Positions 1 to 8,960 are shown, counted from the first letter of the stretch. The stretch: DNA of 64,000 bases from Streptomyces sp. NBC_00539 (GCF_036346105.1 NZ_CP107811.1:5289501-5353500); one strand, 5' to 3'. Notes: generated by a model not told the origin, from the sequence alone. Numbers and translations are program-made.

Positions 1-39
1 CGTCACGAGGTGGCGGACGCACACGAGAGGACCCTTCGG

Positions 40-1404
40 ATGAAGAAGCAGCTGGGCACCGCCGCGATCGCGGCGCTGGTCGTCGCCGGGGCGGCCCTGC
101 CCGCGCACGCGGTGACGTACGGTACGCCGACCCTCACCCTTTCCTCGTCCTACCTGTCCGGCGCCGTCGGCGGGGTCGGTGACCAGACCGTCTCCGTGAC
201 CGTTGGGCAGAGCGGCGCCGACGTGTCCGCGCTGACCGTCAGCGCCTCCGCGTCCAGCAGGGCCTCCGTCGCCGGCCCCGGTGACGTCACGGTCACCGGG
301 GCCGGCGCGGTGCGGCAGCTCGCCGTCACCGCGCGGGGCCGCGGCTACACCGACCTGACCGTCAAGGTGACCGGACTCGGCGGCAAGACCGCCACCAAGA
401 CCCTGTCCTACGCGGCCTCCGCCGCGGTGCAGGATCCCGCCGACGCCCGCTACCTCAGCGGCGCCTCGGACTCCTCGGCCGCCGTGGACGTCGGCGGCGG
501 GTACACCGTCGTCGCCGACGACGAGAACAACGTGCTGCGCCTGTACGACCGCGCCCGCTCCGCCGCGCCGGTGCGGACCTGGGACTTCAGCTCCCAGCTC
601 GGTGTCACCAAGGAGGTGGACATCGAGGGGGCGACCCGGATCGGCAACACCGTCTACTGGACCGGCTCGCTCGGCAACAACAAGGACGGCGAGTACAAGG
701 CGCCCCGGAACACGGTCTTCACCACCACCGTCAGCGGCTCGGGCTCCGGCACGCAACTGGCGTACGGACGCTCGTACAAGAAGCTCCGCGACGACCTGGT
801 GGCCTGGGACGAGGCGAACGGGAACCGGTACGGCTTCGCCGCCGGCACCGCGGCCGGCGAGGCGCCCAAGCAGATCGACGGTTTCAACGCCGAGGGGCTG
901 GAGTTCGCGCCCGGCTCCACGACCACCGCCTACCTGGGGTTCCGGGCCCCGCTGGCGCCCGCCGTGCCGGGCGGCAAGGCGCTGCTCGTGCCGGTGACCA
1001 ACTTCGACGAGGTGCTCTCCAGCGGCGCCAAGGCGGTCTTCGGCAGCGGCGTCGAGCTCGACCTGGGTGGGCTCGCCGTCCGGGACATCCGCAAGAACGC
1101 GGCGGACCAGTACCTGATCCTGGCCGGCTCCTGGGCCGCCGACGACAACTCCGACCCGTACGCCCTCTACCAGTGGGACGGGGTCGCCGGCCACGCCCCG
1201 GTCAAGCGCGCCGACCTGCCGACGACCGACCCCGGCGGCTGGGAGGCCATCGTGGAGGTGCCGGACCTGTCGCTCCCGGGCGCACGGGTGCAGCTGATCA
1301 CGGACAGCGGGTCGGCGGACCTGTACGGCGACGGGGTCGAGGCCAAGGACCTGACGCACCCGGAGTGGAAGAAGGCGCGCACGGCCTGGTTCACGCTGAA
1401 CTAG
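40..1404 (+). CDS. secreted protein, DUF3616-like beta-propeller
   Basis: Predicted exported protein of 454 residues. Residues 1-24 are a signal peptide (Lys-Lys after Met, Ala/Val core, ending PAHA). Residues 25-130 are a Thr/Val/Ser-rich beta domain; from about residue 145 the blocks EGLEFAPG, YLGFRAPL and GGWEAIVEV recall DUF3616-type secreted propellers, sometimes annotated as esterase-like. The ATG at 40 is preferred over the in-frame GTG at 10 because it places the signal peptide at the N-terminus and has GAGAGGA at 25-31 as ribosome site. The promoter lies outside the window. Substrate unknown. Confidence 0.85.
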   Translation: MKKQLGTAAIAALVVAGAALPAHAVTYGTPTLTLSSSYLSGAVGGVGDQTVSVTVGQSGADVSALTVSASASSRASVAGPGDVTVTGAGAVRQLAVTARGRGYTDLTVKVTGLGGKTATKTLSYAASAAVQDPADARYLSGASDSSAAVDVGGGYTVVADDENNVLRLYDRARSAAPVRTWDFSSQLGVTKEVDIEGATRIGNTVYWTGSLGNNKDGEYKAPRNTVFTTTVSGSGSGTQLAYGRSYKKLRDDLVAWDEANGNRYGFAAGTAAGEAPKQIDGFNAEGLEFAPGSTTTAYLGFRAPLAPAVPGGKALLVPVTNFDEVLSSGAKAVFGSGVELDLGGLAVRDIRKNAADQYLILAGSWAADDNSDPYALYQWDGVAGHAPVKRADLPTTDPGGWEAIVEVPDLSLPGARVQLITDSGSADLYGDGVEAKDLTHPEWKKARTAWFTLN

Positions 1405-1425
1405 CCTCGTGCTGCGTACGACGGG

Positions 1426-1455
1426 CCGGGCCGGCCGGGACTCAGGCCGGCCCGG
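1426..1455. terminator. bidirectional hairpin between convergent genes
   Basis: An 11-bp GC stem (CCGGGCCGGCC, 1426-1436, pairing with 1445-1455) with an 8-nt loop sits between the convergent secreted-protein and HxlR genes and covers the HxlR stop codon. No U-tract, as is usual in Streptomyces. Confidence 0.6.
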
Positions 1456-2329
1456 GACCTGTTGAGCGCACCGCGGCGAGGGCCGCCCGGACGCTCGCCT
1501 CGATGTCCCGGATCGGGTAGAACACCTCGCGTACCGTGCGCTCCCGGTCCACCACCAGGGTCAGCCGCTTCATCCGGCTCACCCCCGCCGCCCGGAAGGT
1601 CGGCAGCCGAAGGGCCGCCACCAGCTCCAGCCCGGCGTCTGAGAGCAGCGGGAACCGCAGCCGCTCCGCCTCCGCGAACTCCCGCTGCTCGTCGGGGCGC
1701 TGGGTGGACACCCCGTGGACCGTCGCCCCCGCCGCGGTGAACTCCGCCAGCTGGTCGCGGTACGTGCACGACTCCAGCGTGCAGCCCTTCGCCCCCGGGA
1801 TCCCCGCCCAGCCCGGAGGGTAGGACTCCGCGCGGGCGTACGCGCCCGGGAAGCAGTACAGGACGGTGAACGGCGTGTCGGCCACCGGGTCGCGCAGCTC
1901 CCCGAAGCGGTCCGGCAGCAGCAGGTCCGGCAGTCGCGTGCCGCGCAGCGCGTGCACCCGTACCGCCTCGCGCGAGGCTTCGTCGGTCGTCGCCGTCATC
2001 TCTCCCTCTCCGAGGATCCAGGTGTCGCCCCAGTCCTGGAGGGCGACCAGTACCGGCAGCAGGCCCCGCCCCCGCGGGGTCAGCCGGTACTCGTGCCGTA
2101 CCGGGCGTTCCTGGTACGGCACGCGCACCAGCACCCCGGCTTCCACGAGCAGTTTCAGCCGCTCGGCGAGCACCTTGCGGGACATGCCCAGCTCGCGTTG
2201 GAACTCCTCGAAGCGGTGCACGCCGCGCGCGGCGTCGCGCACGATCAGCAGCGTCCACCAGTCCCCGACGACGTCGAGGGCCTGGGCGATGGAGCAGTCC
2301 GCGTCGCCGAGGGCGGTGCGCTGGGCCAT
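1442..2329 (-). CDS. HxlR-type regulator fused to a peroxiredoxin domain
   Basis: A 295-residue two-domain protein. Residues 1-105 form an HxlR winged helix (conserved Cys12, DVVGDWWTLLIVRD, LxPRGRxL). Residues 130-295 are an AhpC/TSA-PrxQ-like thioredoxin fold with Cys183 and Cys188 in GCTLESCTYRD, the spacing of peroxidatic and resolving cysteines in PrxQ, plus Cys159. The ATG at 2329 follows an AAGGAG site. It is divergent from an MFS exporter and a palindrome lies between the two, so it probably represses itself and the exporter, with the redoxin part sensing a thiol or peroxide signal (inference). Whether it still reduces peroxides cannot be told from sequence. Confidence 0.88.
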   Translation of the reverse strand: MAQRTALGDADCSIAQALDVVGDWWTLLIVRDAARGVHRFEEFQRELGMSRKVLAERLKLLVEAGVLVRVPYQERPVRHEYRLTPRGRGLLPVLVALQDWGDTWILGEGEMTATTDEASREAVRVHALRGTRLPDLLLPDRFGELRDPVADTPFTVLYCFPGAYARAESYPPGWAGIPGAKGCTLESCTYRDQLAEFTAAGATVHGVSTQRPDEQREFAEAERLRFPLLSDAGLELVAALRLPTFRAAGVSRMKRLTLVVDRERTVREVFYPIRDIEASVRAALAAVRSTGPGPA

Positions 2330-2346
2330 GGGAACTCCTTTGTCCG

Positions 2347-2375
2347 TTGACCCGAGGCTGCCATGCTGACATAGT
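2347..2375 (+). promoter_or_regulatory. sigma-70-type promoter of the MFS gene
   Basis: TTGACC (2347-2352, five of six consensus bases) is followed after exactly 17 bp by CATAGT (2370-2375, four of six). It points at the MFS gene, and its -10 box overlaps the palindrome at 2373-2397. Confidence 0.65.
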
Positions 2376-2397
2376 CCGTTCCCAAAAGGAACTGACT
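2373..2397. promoter_or_regulatory. palindromic operator, likely HxlR site
   Basis: A 25-bp near-perfect inverted repeat: arms AGTCCGTTCC and GGAACTGACT around a five-base centre, nine of ten positions pairing. It begins inside the -10 box of the exporter promoter and lies about 45 bp before the regulator start, so one bound dimer could shut both genes. Confidence 0.72.
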
Positions 2398-2402
2398 CGG
2401 GG

Positions 2403-3683
2403 GTGGCTGTGCCGCAGGGGATCAAAGACGTGCCGAGAACGGTCTGGCTGCTGGCCGCGGGGGTGTTCGTCAACGCCGTCGTCAGCTTCACGTTCGTCTT
2501 CGTCTTCCTGTACCTGTCCGGCCCGCGCGGTCTGGGCGCGGCCCAGGCGGGGATCGTCGTCGGCATCGCAGGCGTCGGCATGGTCGCCGGGAACTTCACC
2601 GGAGGCTGGTACGGCGACCGCTTCGGCCACCGCCGGGTCCTCTTGGCCGCGGCATGTCTCGGCGGCCTCACCCTCATGGCCTTCCCGCTGCTGTCCACAC
2701 CGCTGCTGTACGCCGCCCTGCCCGTGGCCCAGTACGCCTCAGGCGTGATCCGCGCCGCCAACTCCGCGCTGGTCGCCGTCACCGTGCCCGAGGGGGCCCG
2801 CCGGCAGGCCTTCGCCGTGGTGCGCTGCGTCTCCAACGGGGGCTTCACCGTCGGGCCGCCGCTGGGGGCCCTCGTCGCGAGCGCCTTCTCCTACGACTGG
2901 CTCTTCGTCGCCGACGGGATCGGCACCCTCCTCTTCGCCGTCTGGACCGCCCGCGTCGTCCCGGCCCGCGGCGCCTCCTCCCGGGCTGCCGCGGCCCCGC
3001 ACGGGGGTGGGGGCCGCGGCATCAGGGGCGAGTTGCGGGCGAGGCCGGCCGTGCTCGTCCTGCTCGTGGCGATCTTCGTCACCGACCTCGTCTACCGCCA
3101 GCAGTACGGCACCTTCCCGGTCTTCCTCGCCGACCACGGCCTCGACGTCAGCGCGTTCGGGCTGGTCATCGCCCTCAACGGGGGAGTCGTCCTGTTGCTG
3201 GAACTGCCCGCCGCGCTCGCCCTGCGCAACCGGCCGCCGCTGCCCGTCATCGCCGCCGGGCTGCTGTTGGTCGGCGCCGGGTACGCCGCGCTGATGGCCG
3301 GGGCGGGCGCGGCGAGTGCCGTCACCATGATGGTGCTGGTGAGCCTCGGGGAGATCCTCTACAAGACCACCGCCACCGCCTACGTCGCCGACCAGGCGCC
3401 CGAGCACGCGGCCGGGCGCTTCCAGAGCCTGTACGCCGGGGTCTCGGTCAGCGGGGTCGTCCTCGGCGCACCGTTGGGCGGAGCGCTGTACTCCGCCGCG
3501 CCCGGCCTGCTCTGGCCCCTGTGCGCGGCGCTGGCGGCGGGCGCCGGAGCCGCGGTGTTCCGGGCGTCGGCGCGGCAGGTGCGACGGGAGGGCGCGGGCC
3601 GGGGCGACGGCCGCGGCGCCGGGGGCGACACAGCGCGCCCGGCACATGAGACCGGTTCGCAACCGCAGGCCCTGGCCGGTTAG
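2403..3683 (+). CDS. MFS exporter
   Basis: Major facilitator superfamily transporter of 426 residues with about twelve hydrophobic segments. The MFS signature is seen between TM2 and TM3 as GGWYGDRFGHRRVLL. A charged, Gly/Arg-rich C-terminal tail (about 40 residues) follows the last helix. The annotated start is GTG at 2403; a second GTG at 2409 is equally possible and neither has a clear ribosome site. Substrate unknown; its divergent pairing with a drug/redox-sensing HxlR protein suggests efflux of a toxic or electrophilic compound. Its stop codon TAG lies inside the -10 box of dapD. Confidence 0.88.
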   Translation: MAVPQGIKDVPRTVWLLAAGVFVNAVVSFTFVFVFLYLSGPRGLGAAQAGIVVGIAGVGMVAGNFTGGWYGDRFGHRRVLLAAACLGGLTLMAFPLLSTPLLYAALPVAQYASGVIRAANSALVAVTVPEGARRQAFAVVRCVSNGGFTVGPPLGALVASAFSYDWLFVADGIGTLLFAVWTARVVPARGASSRAAAAPHGGGGRGIRGELRARPAVLVLLVAIFVTDLVYRQQYGTFPVFLADHGLDVSAFGLVIALNGGVVLLLELPAALALRNRPPLPVIAAGLLLVGAGYAALMAGAGAASAVTMMVLVSLGEILYKTTATAYVADQAPEHAAGRFQSLYAGVSVSGVVLGAPLGGALYSAAPGLLWPLCAALAAGAGAAVFRASARQVRREGAGRGDGRGAGGDTARPAHETGSQPQALAG

Positions 3684-3692
3684 GTTTCGGAT
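3681..3692 (+). promoter_or_regulatory. -10 box for a leaderless dapD transcript
   Basis: TAGGTT (3681-3686) lies exactly six bases before the dapD ATG, the spacing at which transcription starts on the A of ATG. There is no ribosome-binding site before dapD, which fits leaderless translation. The first three bases of the box are the stop codon of the MFS gene. Confidence 0.55.
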
Positions 3693-4673
3693 ATGACTGC
3701 TACGCGTACCACCGGCGCCGTCGCCGCCGGACTTGCCACCTTCGCCGCCGACGGCACCGTCCTCGACACCTGGTTCCCCGCCCCCGAGCTGGTCGCCGAG
3801 CCCGGCCCGGCCGGCACCGAGCGCCTCACCGCCGAGCGGGCCGTGGAGCTCCTGGGCGAGGCCGCGGCCAAGGCCATCGGGCCGGACGCGCGCCGCGGCG
3901 TCGAGGTCGTAGCCGTCCGCACCGTGATCGCCTCGCTCGACGACAAGCCGCTGGACGCGCACGACGCGTACCTGCGCCTGCACCTGCTCAGCCACCGCCT
4001 GGTCAAGCCGCACGGCCAGAACCTGGACGGCCTCTTCGGCCTGCTCGCCAACGTCGCGTGGACCTCCCTGGGCCCGGTCGCCGTCGACCAGGTGGAGACC
4101 GTCCGGCTGAACGCCCGCGCCGAAGGCCTGCACCTCCAGGTCACCTCGATCGACAAGTTCCCGCGGATGACGGACTACGTCGCCCCCAAGGGCGTGCGCA
4201 TCGCCGACGCCGACCGGGTCCGCCTCGGCGCGCACCTCGCCGAGGGCACCACCGTCATGCACGAGGGCTTCGTCAACTTCAACGCCGGCACGCTCGGCAC
4301 CTCCATGGTCGAAGGCCGCATCTCGGCGGGCGTCGTGATCGGCGACGGCTCCGACATCGGCGGCGGCGCCTCCACCATGGGCACCCTCTCCGGCGGCGGC
4401 AAGCAGATCATCTCGATCGGCGAGCGCTGCCTGGTCGGCGCGGAGGCGGGCGTCGGCATCGCGCTGGGCGACGAGTGCATCGTCGAGGCCGGCCTCTACG
4501 TGACCGCGGGCACCCGCGTCACCCTCCCGGACGGCCAGATCGTCAAGGCGCTGGAGCTCTCGGGCGCCAGCAACATCCTCTTCCGCCGCAACTCGGTCAC
4601 CGGCGCCGTCGAGGCCCGCCCGAACAACGCGGTCTGGGGCGGCCTGAACGAGGTCCTGCACAGCCACAACTGA
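3693..4673 (+). CDS. dapD: tetrahydrodipicolinate N-succinyltransferase
   Basis: Actinobacterial-type DapD of 326 residues. It transfers succinyl from succinyl-CoA to tetrahydrodipicolinate in the succinylase branch of lysine and meso-diaminopimelate synthesis, feeding peptidoglycan. The C-terminal half is a left-handed beta-helix with hexapeptide repeats ([36 protein letters not shown]). Conserved blocks [19 protein letters not shown] and [10 protein letters not shown] contain active-site residues of the family. Transcribed alone, followed by a strong terminator. Confidence 0.97.
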   Translation: MTATRTTGAVAAGLATFAADGTVLDTWFPAPELVAEPGPAGTERLTAERAVELLGEAAAKAIGPDARRGVEVVAVRTVIASLDDKPLDAHDAYLRLHLLSHRLVKPHGQNLDGLFGLLANVAWTSLGPVAVDQVETVRLNARAEGLHLQVTSIDKFPRMTDYVAPKGVRIADADRVRLGAHLAEGTTVMHEGFVNFNAGTLGTSMVEGRISAGVVIGDGSDIGGGASTMGTLSGGGKQIISIGERCLVGAEAGVGIALGDECIVEAGLYVTAGTRVTLPDGQIVKALELSGASNILFRRNSVTGAVEARPNNAVWGGLNEVLHSHN

Positions 4674-4716
4674 TCCGGCACCACTGATCGGCACAACCGG
4701 TCCGGTTCCGGCCGGT

Positions 4717-4769
4717 ACGCGCGAACGCCCTCCCACACCCCCGAGCGGGGTGGGAGGGCGTTCGCGCGT
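4717..4769. terminator. strong terminator after dapD
   Basis: A perfect 20-bp inverted repeat (4717-4736 with 4750-4769, arm begins ACGCGCGAACGCC) with a 13-nt loop separates dapD from the convergent small membrane-protein gene and should stop both. Confidence 0.85.
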
Positions 4770-4779
4770 GACCGGGTGG

Positions 4780-5034
4780 TCAGTGGAGGGCGATGGTGCG
4801 GACCAGGCCCGCGAAGGCCCGTTCCTCCTCCTCGGTCAGCTCGACCGTCTCCAGCGGGTGGCCGGCCGGGCCGCGCTGGCCCGGGATGGCCGCGAGGCCC
4901 TCGCGCACGCCCGGCTCCGGCGGGTGGAACCGGCCGTCCCACAGCATGCGGCCGAGGCCCATGACCCAGACCAGCGCGGCCACCAGGAGTACGGCCAGGC
5001 CGATTTCCCGGGCGAGGGAGAGGGAGGGGAGCAC
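4780..5034 (-). CDS. small single-pass membrane protein
   Basis: 84 residues, not recognised as a named family. Residues about 9-28 (IGLAVLLVAALVWVMGLGRM) form one transmembrane helix; the remainder is acidic and soluble, ending TEEEERAFAGLVRTIALH. Codon use is typical of the neighbours, so the frame is probably real. Standing between two terminators it appears to be its own transcription unit. Confidence 0.65.
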   Translation of the reverse strand: MLPSLSLAREIGLAVLLVAALVWVMGLGRMLWDGRFHPPEPGVREGLAAIPGQRGPAGHPLETVELTEEEERAFAGLVRTIALH

Positions 5035-5341
5035 GCGGTCCTCCGGGGGTGCGGGCGGACGGGATCGGGCGTGGGCCGGGCGTCTGCCCGGCGCGGGTGG
5101 AGCGGCCTGGCGGTGGTCACCCTTGCGTCAGGCGTGGGGACACTCAACACCACAACCCGCCCCGAACGGGTACGGATGTGGCGAGCGTCACGCCAGGGGT
5201 GAAAGTCCCCATCTCGCCGCCCGCCCGCCCGGTCCGCCGGCCGGGAGAACGGGCGGACGGGCCCGGCACGTCGCGATCCGGCCCCCGTGCGGGGCGGGCG
5301 GCCCGGGCGGGAGAGCACACCCGGCCGCCCGCGGTCCGCGG
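5035..5341. other. intergenic, no gene seen
   Basis: 307 bp upstream of the small membrane-protein gene and downstream of the nuclease gene. It should hold the promoter of the former; I see no clear consensus box. Apart from the hairpin at 5294-5332 nothing stands out. Confidence 0.5.
5294..5332 (-). terminator. hairpin after the nuclease gene
   Basis: Stem GCGGGCGGCC (5294-5303) with 5323-5332, extended by three inner G-C pairs past a bulge, just beyond the stop codon of the nuclease gene. Confidence 0.5.
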
Positions 5342-7183
5342 TTACGGGCGGAAGCGCAGCACCTGCGGGTCGTGGTCGCTGTTCTGGGCGGAGAACTCGG
5401 CGTTGATGTGCACGCTGTCGTACCAGAAGTTCTTGACCGCCGGGCTCGTCAGGATCTGGTCCAGCACCTGGGCGTTGCCCTGGTAGACGTAGGAGTAACG
5501 TTCCGCCTTCGGCAGCGACTTGATCGCCGAGTACAGCACGCCGCCGTCCTCCAGCGCCTTTGCCGTACCCGAGAACTCGAAGTCGTTGATGTCGCCGACC
5601 GCGAGGACCTCGGCGTTCTTCTCCGTCGCCAGGATCTCCTTGACGAAGCCGTTCACCGCCTGCGCCTGGAGCAGCCGCTTGGTCTCCGAGGACCGCACCG
5701 GCGGCTGGTGCACCGAGGTCAGACCCTCGTCGCCGCCCTTCGAGGCGAAGTGGTTGGCGATCACGAAGACCGTCCTGCCGCGGAAGACGAACTCGCCCGC
5801 CAGCGGCTTGCGGCTGTCGGCCCACGCCGGGTTCGCCGGGTCGATCCGGCCGGGGGAGTGGGTCAGGGCGGCGTGGCCCTTCTCCGACATCACGCCGGTC
5901 GCGGTCGTGGAGTCGCCCGCCGCGCGGTCGGTGAAGGAGACGCGGGCCGGGTTGAAGAGGAACACCTGGCGGATGTTGCCGCCGGGCTCGCCGCCGTCCT
6001 TGTTGTTCTCCGGGTTGATGGTCCGCCACTGGTAGGCCGGGCCGCCCGCCGCCGTGATGGCGGCGGTGAACTTGGTCAGCGTCTGCTCCGCAGAGACGGT
6101 GCCGTCGTTCTTGGCGCCGTTGTCGTCCTGGATCTCCTCCAGCGCCACGATGTCGGGGGAGGCGAGGTTCTCGACGACCGCCTTCGCCAGGTTGTCGAAC
6201 TTCGTCTGCGGGTCGGACGGGTCGAGGTTCTCGACGTTGTACGTCGCCACCGCCAGCTCGCCCGGCGCCTGCGCCTTGGTCTTCTCGGGGGCCAGCGTGC
6301 CCGGCCGCACCTGCCCGAGGGTGCGCGCGACCAGCGTGTAGCCGCCGAACTGGTTGAAGTCGAGCGGGCCTTCGGTGGTGCCGGTCAGCTTGTCGCCGAC
6401 GTTCGCCACCGGGAAGGGCTGCTGGGCGAGGGGCGCCAGCTGCTGGATCTGGAGCCGGCCGGTGTTCTGGGACTCGTAGGAGCCGTAGAGCGTGCCGCCG
6501 CGCTTGGCGGTGTTCTCCCAGCCCTTCACCGTCACCCACAGCTCTGCGTAGGGGTCGGTGGCGCCGACGACGCGCGAGGTGCCGATGGCGACGTTCATGC
6601 CCTCAAGGGACTCGTAGTAGTCCAGGGCGTACCGCGAGGGGTCCAGCGCCAGGCCGTTGATGCTGCCGCCGGCGGCCGCGTCACCCGCCGGGGCGTACTC
6701 GGCGGGGACGCTGTACTCGTTGATCGCGACGGCCTCGGGCAGCGCGTTGCCGGAGGACACCACGGTGACGGCCGGCTTGGAGATCTGGGTGACCGACTGG
6801 TTGCCGGAGGAGACCCCGCCCGGGACGTACTCGCCGACCGTGCCGTTGACCTTGACGGCGTCGCCGACCGCGACGGTCGGCACCGAGCTCGTGAAGACGA
6901 AGACGCCCTCGCTGGTGGCGGCGTTGTCGTCGGCGTCCGGGTCCTGCATCCAGAAGCCGCGCGAGCCGTACGTGCGCACGCCGGTGACGATGCCCTCGAC
7001 GCCGGTGACCTGCTTGCCGGCGAGCGGGGATATCCGGGTGGTGCCCTGGATGTCGTGGATGCGTACCGGATCGGCGGACGCGGCGCCCTCGGCCGCGTCG
7101 GCGGAACCCGCGAGCAGGCCGGTGGCCAGGGCCGTGGCGACGAGGGCCGCGATGGCGGCGGAACGGGGGTGCGTGGAGCGCAT
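5342..7183 (-). CDS. extracellular nuclease, endonuclease/exonuclease/phosphatase fold
   Basis: A 613-residue exported protein like ExeM/NucH-type extracellular DNases. Residues 1-30 are a signal peptide. Residues about 40-290 contain an OB-like region typical of the N-terminus of these enzymes. From about 310 the EEP catalytic domain shows YNVENLD, EEIQDDNG (metal Glu), NHFASKGGD, GDINDFE and the terminal SDHDP, which supply the metal and catalytic Asp/His residues. It probably degrades extracellular DNA for phosphate or nucleosides. ATG at 7183. Confidence 0.88.
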   Translation of the reverse strand: MRSTHPRSAAIAALVATALATGLLAGSADAAEGAASADPVRIHDIQGTTRISPLAGKQVTGVEGIVTGVRTYGSRGFWMQDPDADDNAATSEGVFVFTSSVPTVAVGDAVKVNGTVGEYVPGGVSSGNQSVTQISKPAVTVVSSGNALPEAVAINEYSVPAEYAPAGDAAAGGSINGLALDPSRYALDYYESLEGMNVAIGTSRVVGATDPYAELWVTVKGWENTAKRGGTLYGSYESQNTGRLQIQQLAPLAQQPFPVANVGDKLTGTTEGPLDFNQFGGYTLVARTLGQVRPGTLAPEKTKAQAPGELAVATYNVENLDPSDPQTKFDNLAKAVVENLASPDIVALEEIQDDNGAKNDGTVSAEQTLTKFTAAITAAGGPAYQWRTINPENNKDGGEPGGNIRQVFLFNPARVSFTDRAAGDSTTATGVMSEKGHAALTHSPGRIDPANPAWADSRKPLAGEFVFRGRTVFVIANHFASKGGDEGLTSVHQPPVRSSETKRLLQAQAVNGFVKEILATEKNAEVLAVGDINDFEFSGTAKALEDGGVLYSAIKSLPKAERYSYVYQGNAQVLDQILTSPAVKNFWYDSVHINAEFSAQNSDHDPQVLRFRP

Positions 7184-7454
7184 GGGCAGGAACTCCGGTG
7201 TGTGGAGGAGGGGGAACCCGGGGAATCCGGGGGCTCCCGGAATCGTGTGGAGGGGTGGTGCTCAGGTCTTCGCTACATCTACGCGCGTCAATTTCCTGCG
7301 TGAGGCGTGAAGTTGTCAAGGTCTCCAGGGAAGACGGCACCTGACTGTGGGATGAACCAAAGGCGTTGGCCCCCTGGCCGTGCCCGATATGCGTCTACGC
7401 TGGGCGTCGCCGTCCGGCCGACGGTCCCACCGCGTCCACGAGGAGAACCGCCCC
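7184..7454. promoter_or_regulatory. divergent promoter region
   Basis: 271 bp between the nuclease and the 495-residue protein. On the minus strand TTGACA (7319-7314) is a good -35 candidate for the nuclease. On the plus strand TACGCT near 7394 resembles a -10 box for the rightward gene. Confidence 0.35.
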
Positions 7455-8942
7455 ATGTCCGCAGAGCCGCACCCCACGCTGCCGCCGGTACGGCTGCACT
7501 CCGATGCGGAACTGGCCCGCGACGCCCTCGTCGCACCCCTGTTCGCCCGGGCCGTACGCCTCGCGCGCTGGGCCGGCCCCGACACGCGCGTCGAGGTCGG
7601 CGGCGAACTGGCCGCCGACCAGCTGCCGCAGGCCGCGGCCGCACTCGGACTCGACCCGGGCGACCCGGACGGCCCGGTGCACGCGAGCCAGGCCTGGCGG
7701 GTCGCCGTGGACACCGGCCTGGTGGACGTGACCGAACCCGAAGAGGACGCGGACGGGACCGGTCCCGTGACCGGTCACGGGACCGCCGAGCCCGGCGAGG
7801 ACCTCGCGCTGATCACCGGGGGCGCGCCCGGCGACGTACTCGACCTGTGGCTGGCCGCCCTGGACACCGTCCTCGCGGACGCGGCCGTCCCCGACCTGGA
7901 CGACCTCGTCGACGCCCTGGACGACGGCGGGGACATCGACTTCGACCGCCTCGACTGGAACCCGGCGCGCGAGGCGGACTTCCTCGACGGGGTCCTCGCC
8001 AACCTCTACCTGCTCACCGCCTCCGAGGGCGGCGCCGGGGAAGGCCCGGTGCCGCTGCCCGTCCTCGCCGCTTCGATGGTCGTCCCGGACGACATGGGCG
8101 ACCCCACCGACGCCGTACTGGAACAGGTCTCCGACGCGATGATGCGCCTGGACGACCAGTTCCGGCAGCTGGAGCCCATCGGACTGGTCGAGTTCCGGCC
8201 CGTGGACGAGGAGCTGATGGCCGAGGCGGGCGACGAGGAGATGCTCCCGGACCCGGCCGGGGCGGACGAGGAGGACATCGCGCGCTACGGGATGGTACGG
8301 CTGACCGCCCTCGGCCTGTACGGCGTCCGCGCCCGCATGCGCGAAGCGGGGGTGGAGGCGCCCGCCATCGGTGAACTGGCCGACAAGGGTGCGGACGCGC
8401 TGCTGGCGGCCGTCTCCCACTACCCGGAGCACGCGGCGCAGGCGGAGATCGAGCAGTGGCTGGCCGGGCGCGAGCCGGCGACGGCGGTGGCCGAACTGCT
8501 GGAGGCGGCCCGGGGCGACGACGAAGGGGCCCCGCTGCGCCGGCTGCGCTGCCAGCAGGCCCTCGCCCCGGCCGGACCCGAGGCGGAACCCGCGGTCCGG
8601 GCGGTGCTGGACGATCCGCGCCTGGGCGGGCTCGCGCGGGTGTGGCTGGCCGAGCGCGGGGCGAAGGACGTACCGGCACCGGACGGGGCGATGGTGTTCT
8701 GGCTGACGGTCGACACGATCGCGGCGCAGCTGGCGGCGGACGGTGAGGCGGAGGAACTGCCGCTGCTGATGCAGAGCCTGACGGGCCACCACGCGGGGTT
8801 CTTCGACGAGGTCTGGCGGGTGGAGCACCCGGCGACGGCGGAGGTCCTGGAGGCGATGGGCCGGCTGCACCCCGACAAGAAGGCGGCCAAGGAAGCCAAG
8901 AAGGCGGCGTTCAAGGCCCGCTCCCGCCCCCGCCGCCGGTGA
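7455..8942 (+). CDS. protein of unknown function, paralogue of 38065-39576
   Basis: 495 residues; no named family recognised. An N-terminal part (ARAVRLARWAG and a region resembling a winged helix around VHASQAWRVAVDTGLVDV) is followed by a long acidic, helical middle and a repeat-like alpha-helical C-terminal half (EQWLAGREPATAVAELLEAARG, RVWLAERG, FWLTVDTIAAQL) ending in a Lys/Arg-rich tail. The same order of blocks occurs in the protein at 38065-39576. The ATG at 7455 follows AGGAGAA; the upstream in-frame ATG at 7380 lacks a site. Cytoplasmic; role unknown. Confidence 0.85.
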   Translation: MSAEPHPTLPPVRLHSDAELARDALVAPLFARAVRLARWAGPDTRVEVGGELAADQLPQAAAALGLDPGDPDGPVHASQAWRVAVDTGLVDVTEPEEDADGTGPVTGHGTAEPGEDLALITGGAPGDVLDLWLAALDTVLADAAVPDLDDLVDALDDGGDIDFDRLDWNPAREADFLDGVLANLYLLTASEGGAGEGPVPLPVLAASMVVPDDMGDPTDAVLEQVSDAMMRLDDQFRQLEPIGLVEFRPVDEELMAEAGDEEMLPDPAGADEEDIARYGMVRLTALGLYGVRARMREAGVEAPAIGELADKGADALLAAVSHYPEHAAQAEIEQWLAGREPATAVAELLEAARGDDEGAPLRRLRCQQALAPAGPEAEPAVRAVLDDPRLGGLARVWLAERGAKDVPAPDGAMVFWLTVDTIAAQLAADGEAEELPLLMQSLTGHHAGFFDEVWRVEHPATAEVLEAMGRLHPDKKAAKEAKKAAFKARSRPRRR

Positions 8943-8960
8943 CGCGCCGCGCGGGCGACG

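Noticed and set aside
2739-4736. 665-residue minus-strand frame over the MFS gene and dapD
   Set aside because: Covers two clear genes on the opposite strand and has no family features or ribosome site.
4793-7303. 836-residue open frame on the plus strand across the nuclease gene
   Set aside because: It is Arg/Gly/Val-rich without motifs, overlaps the well-supported nuclease on the other strand, and arises from high third-position GC.
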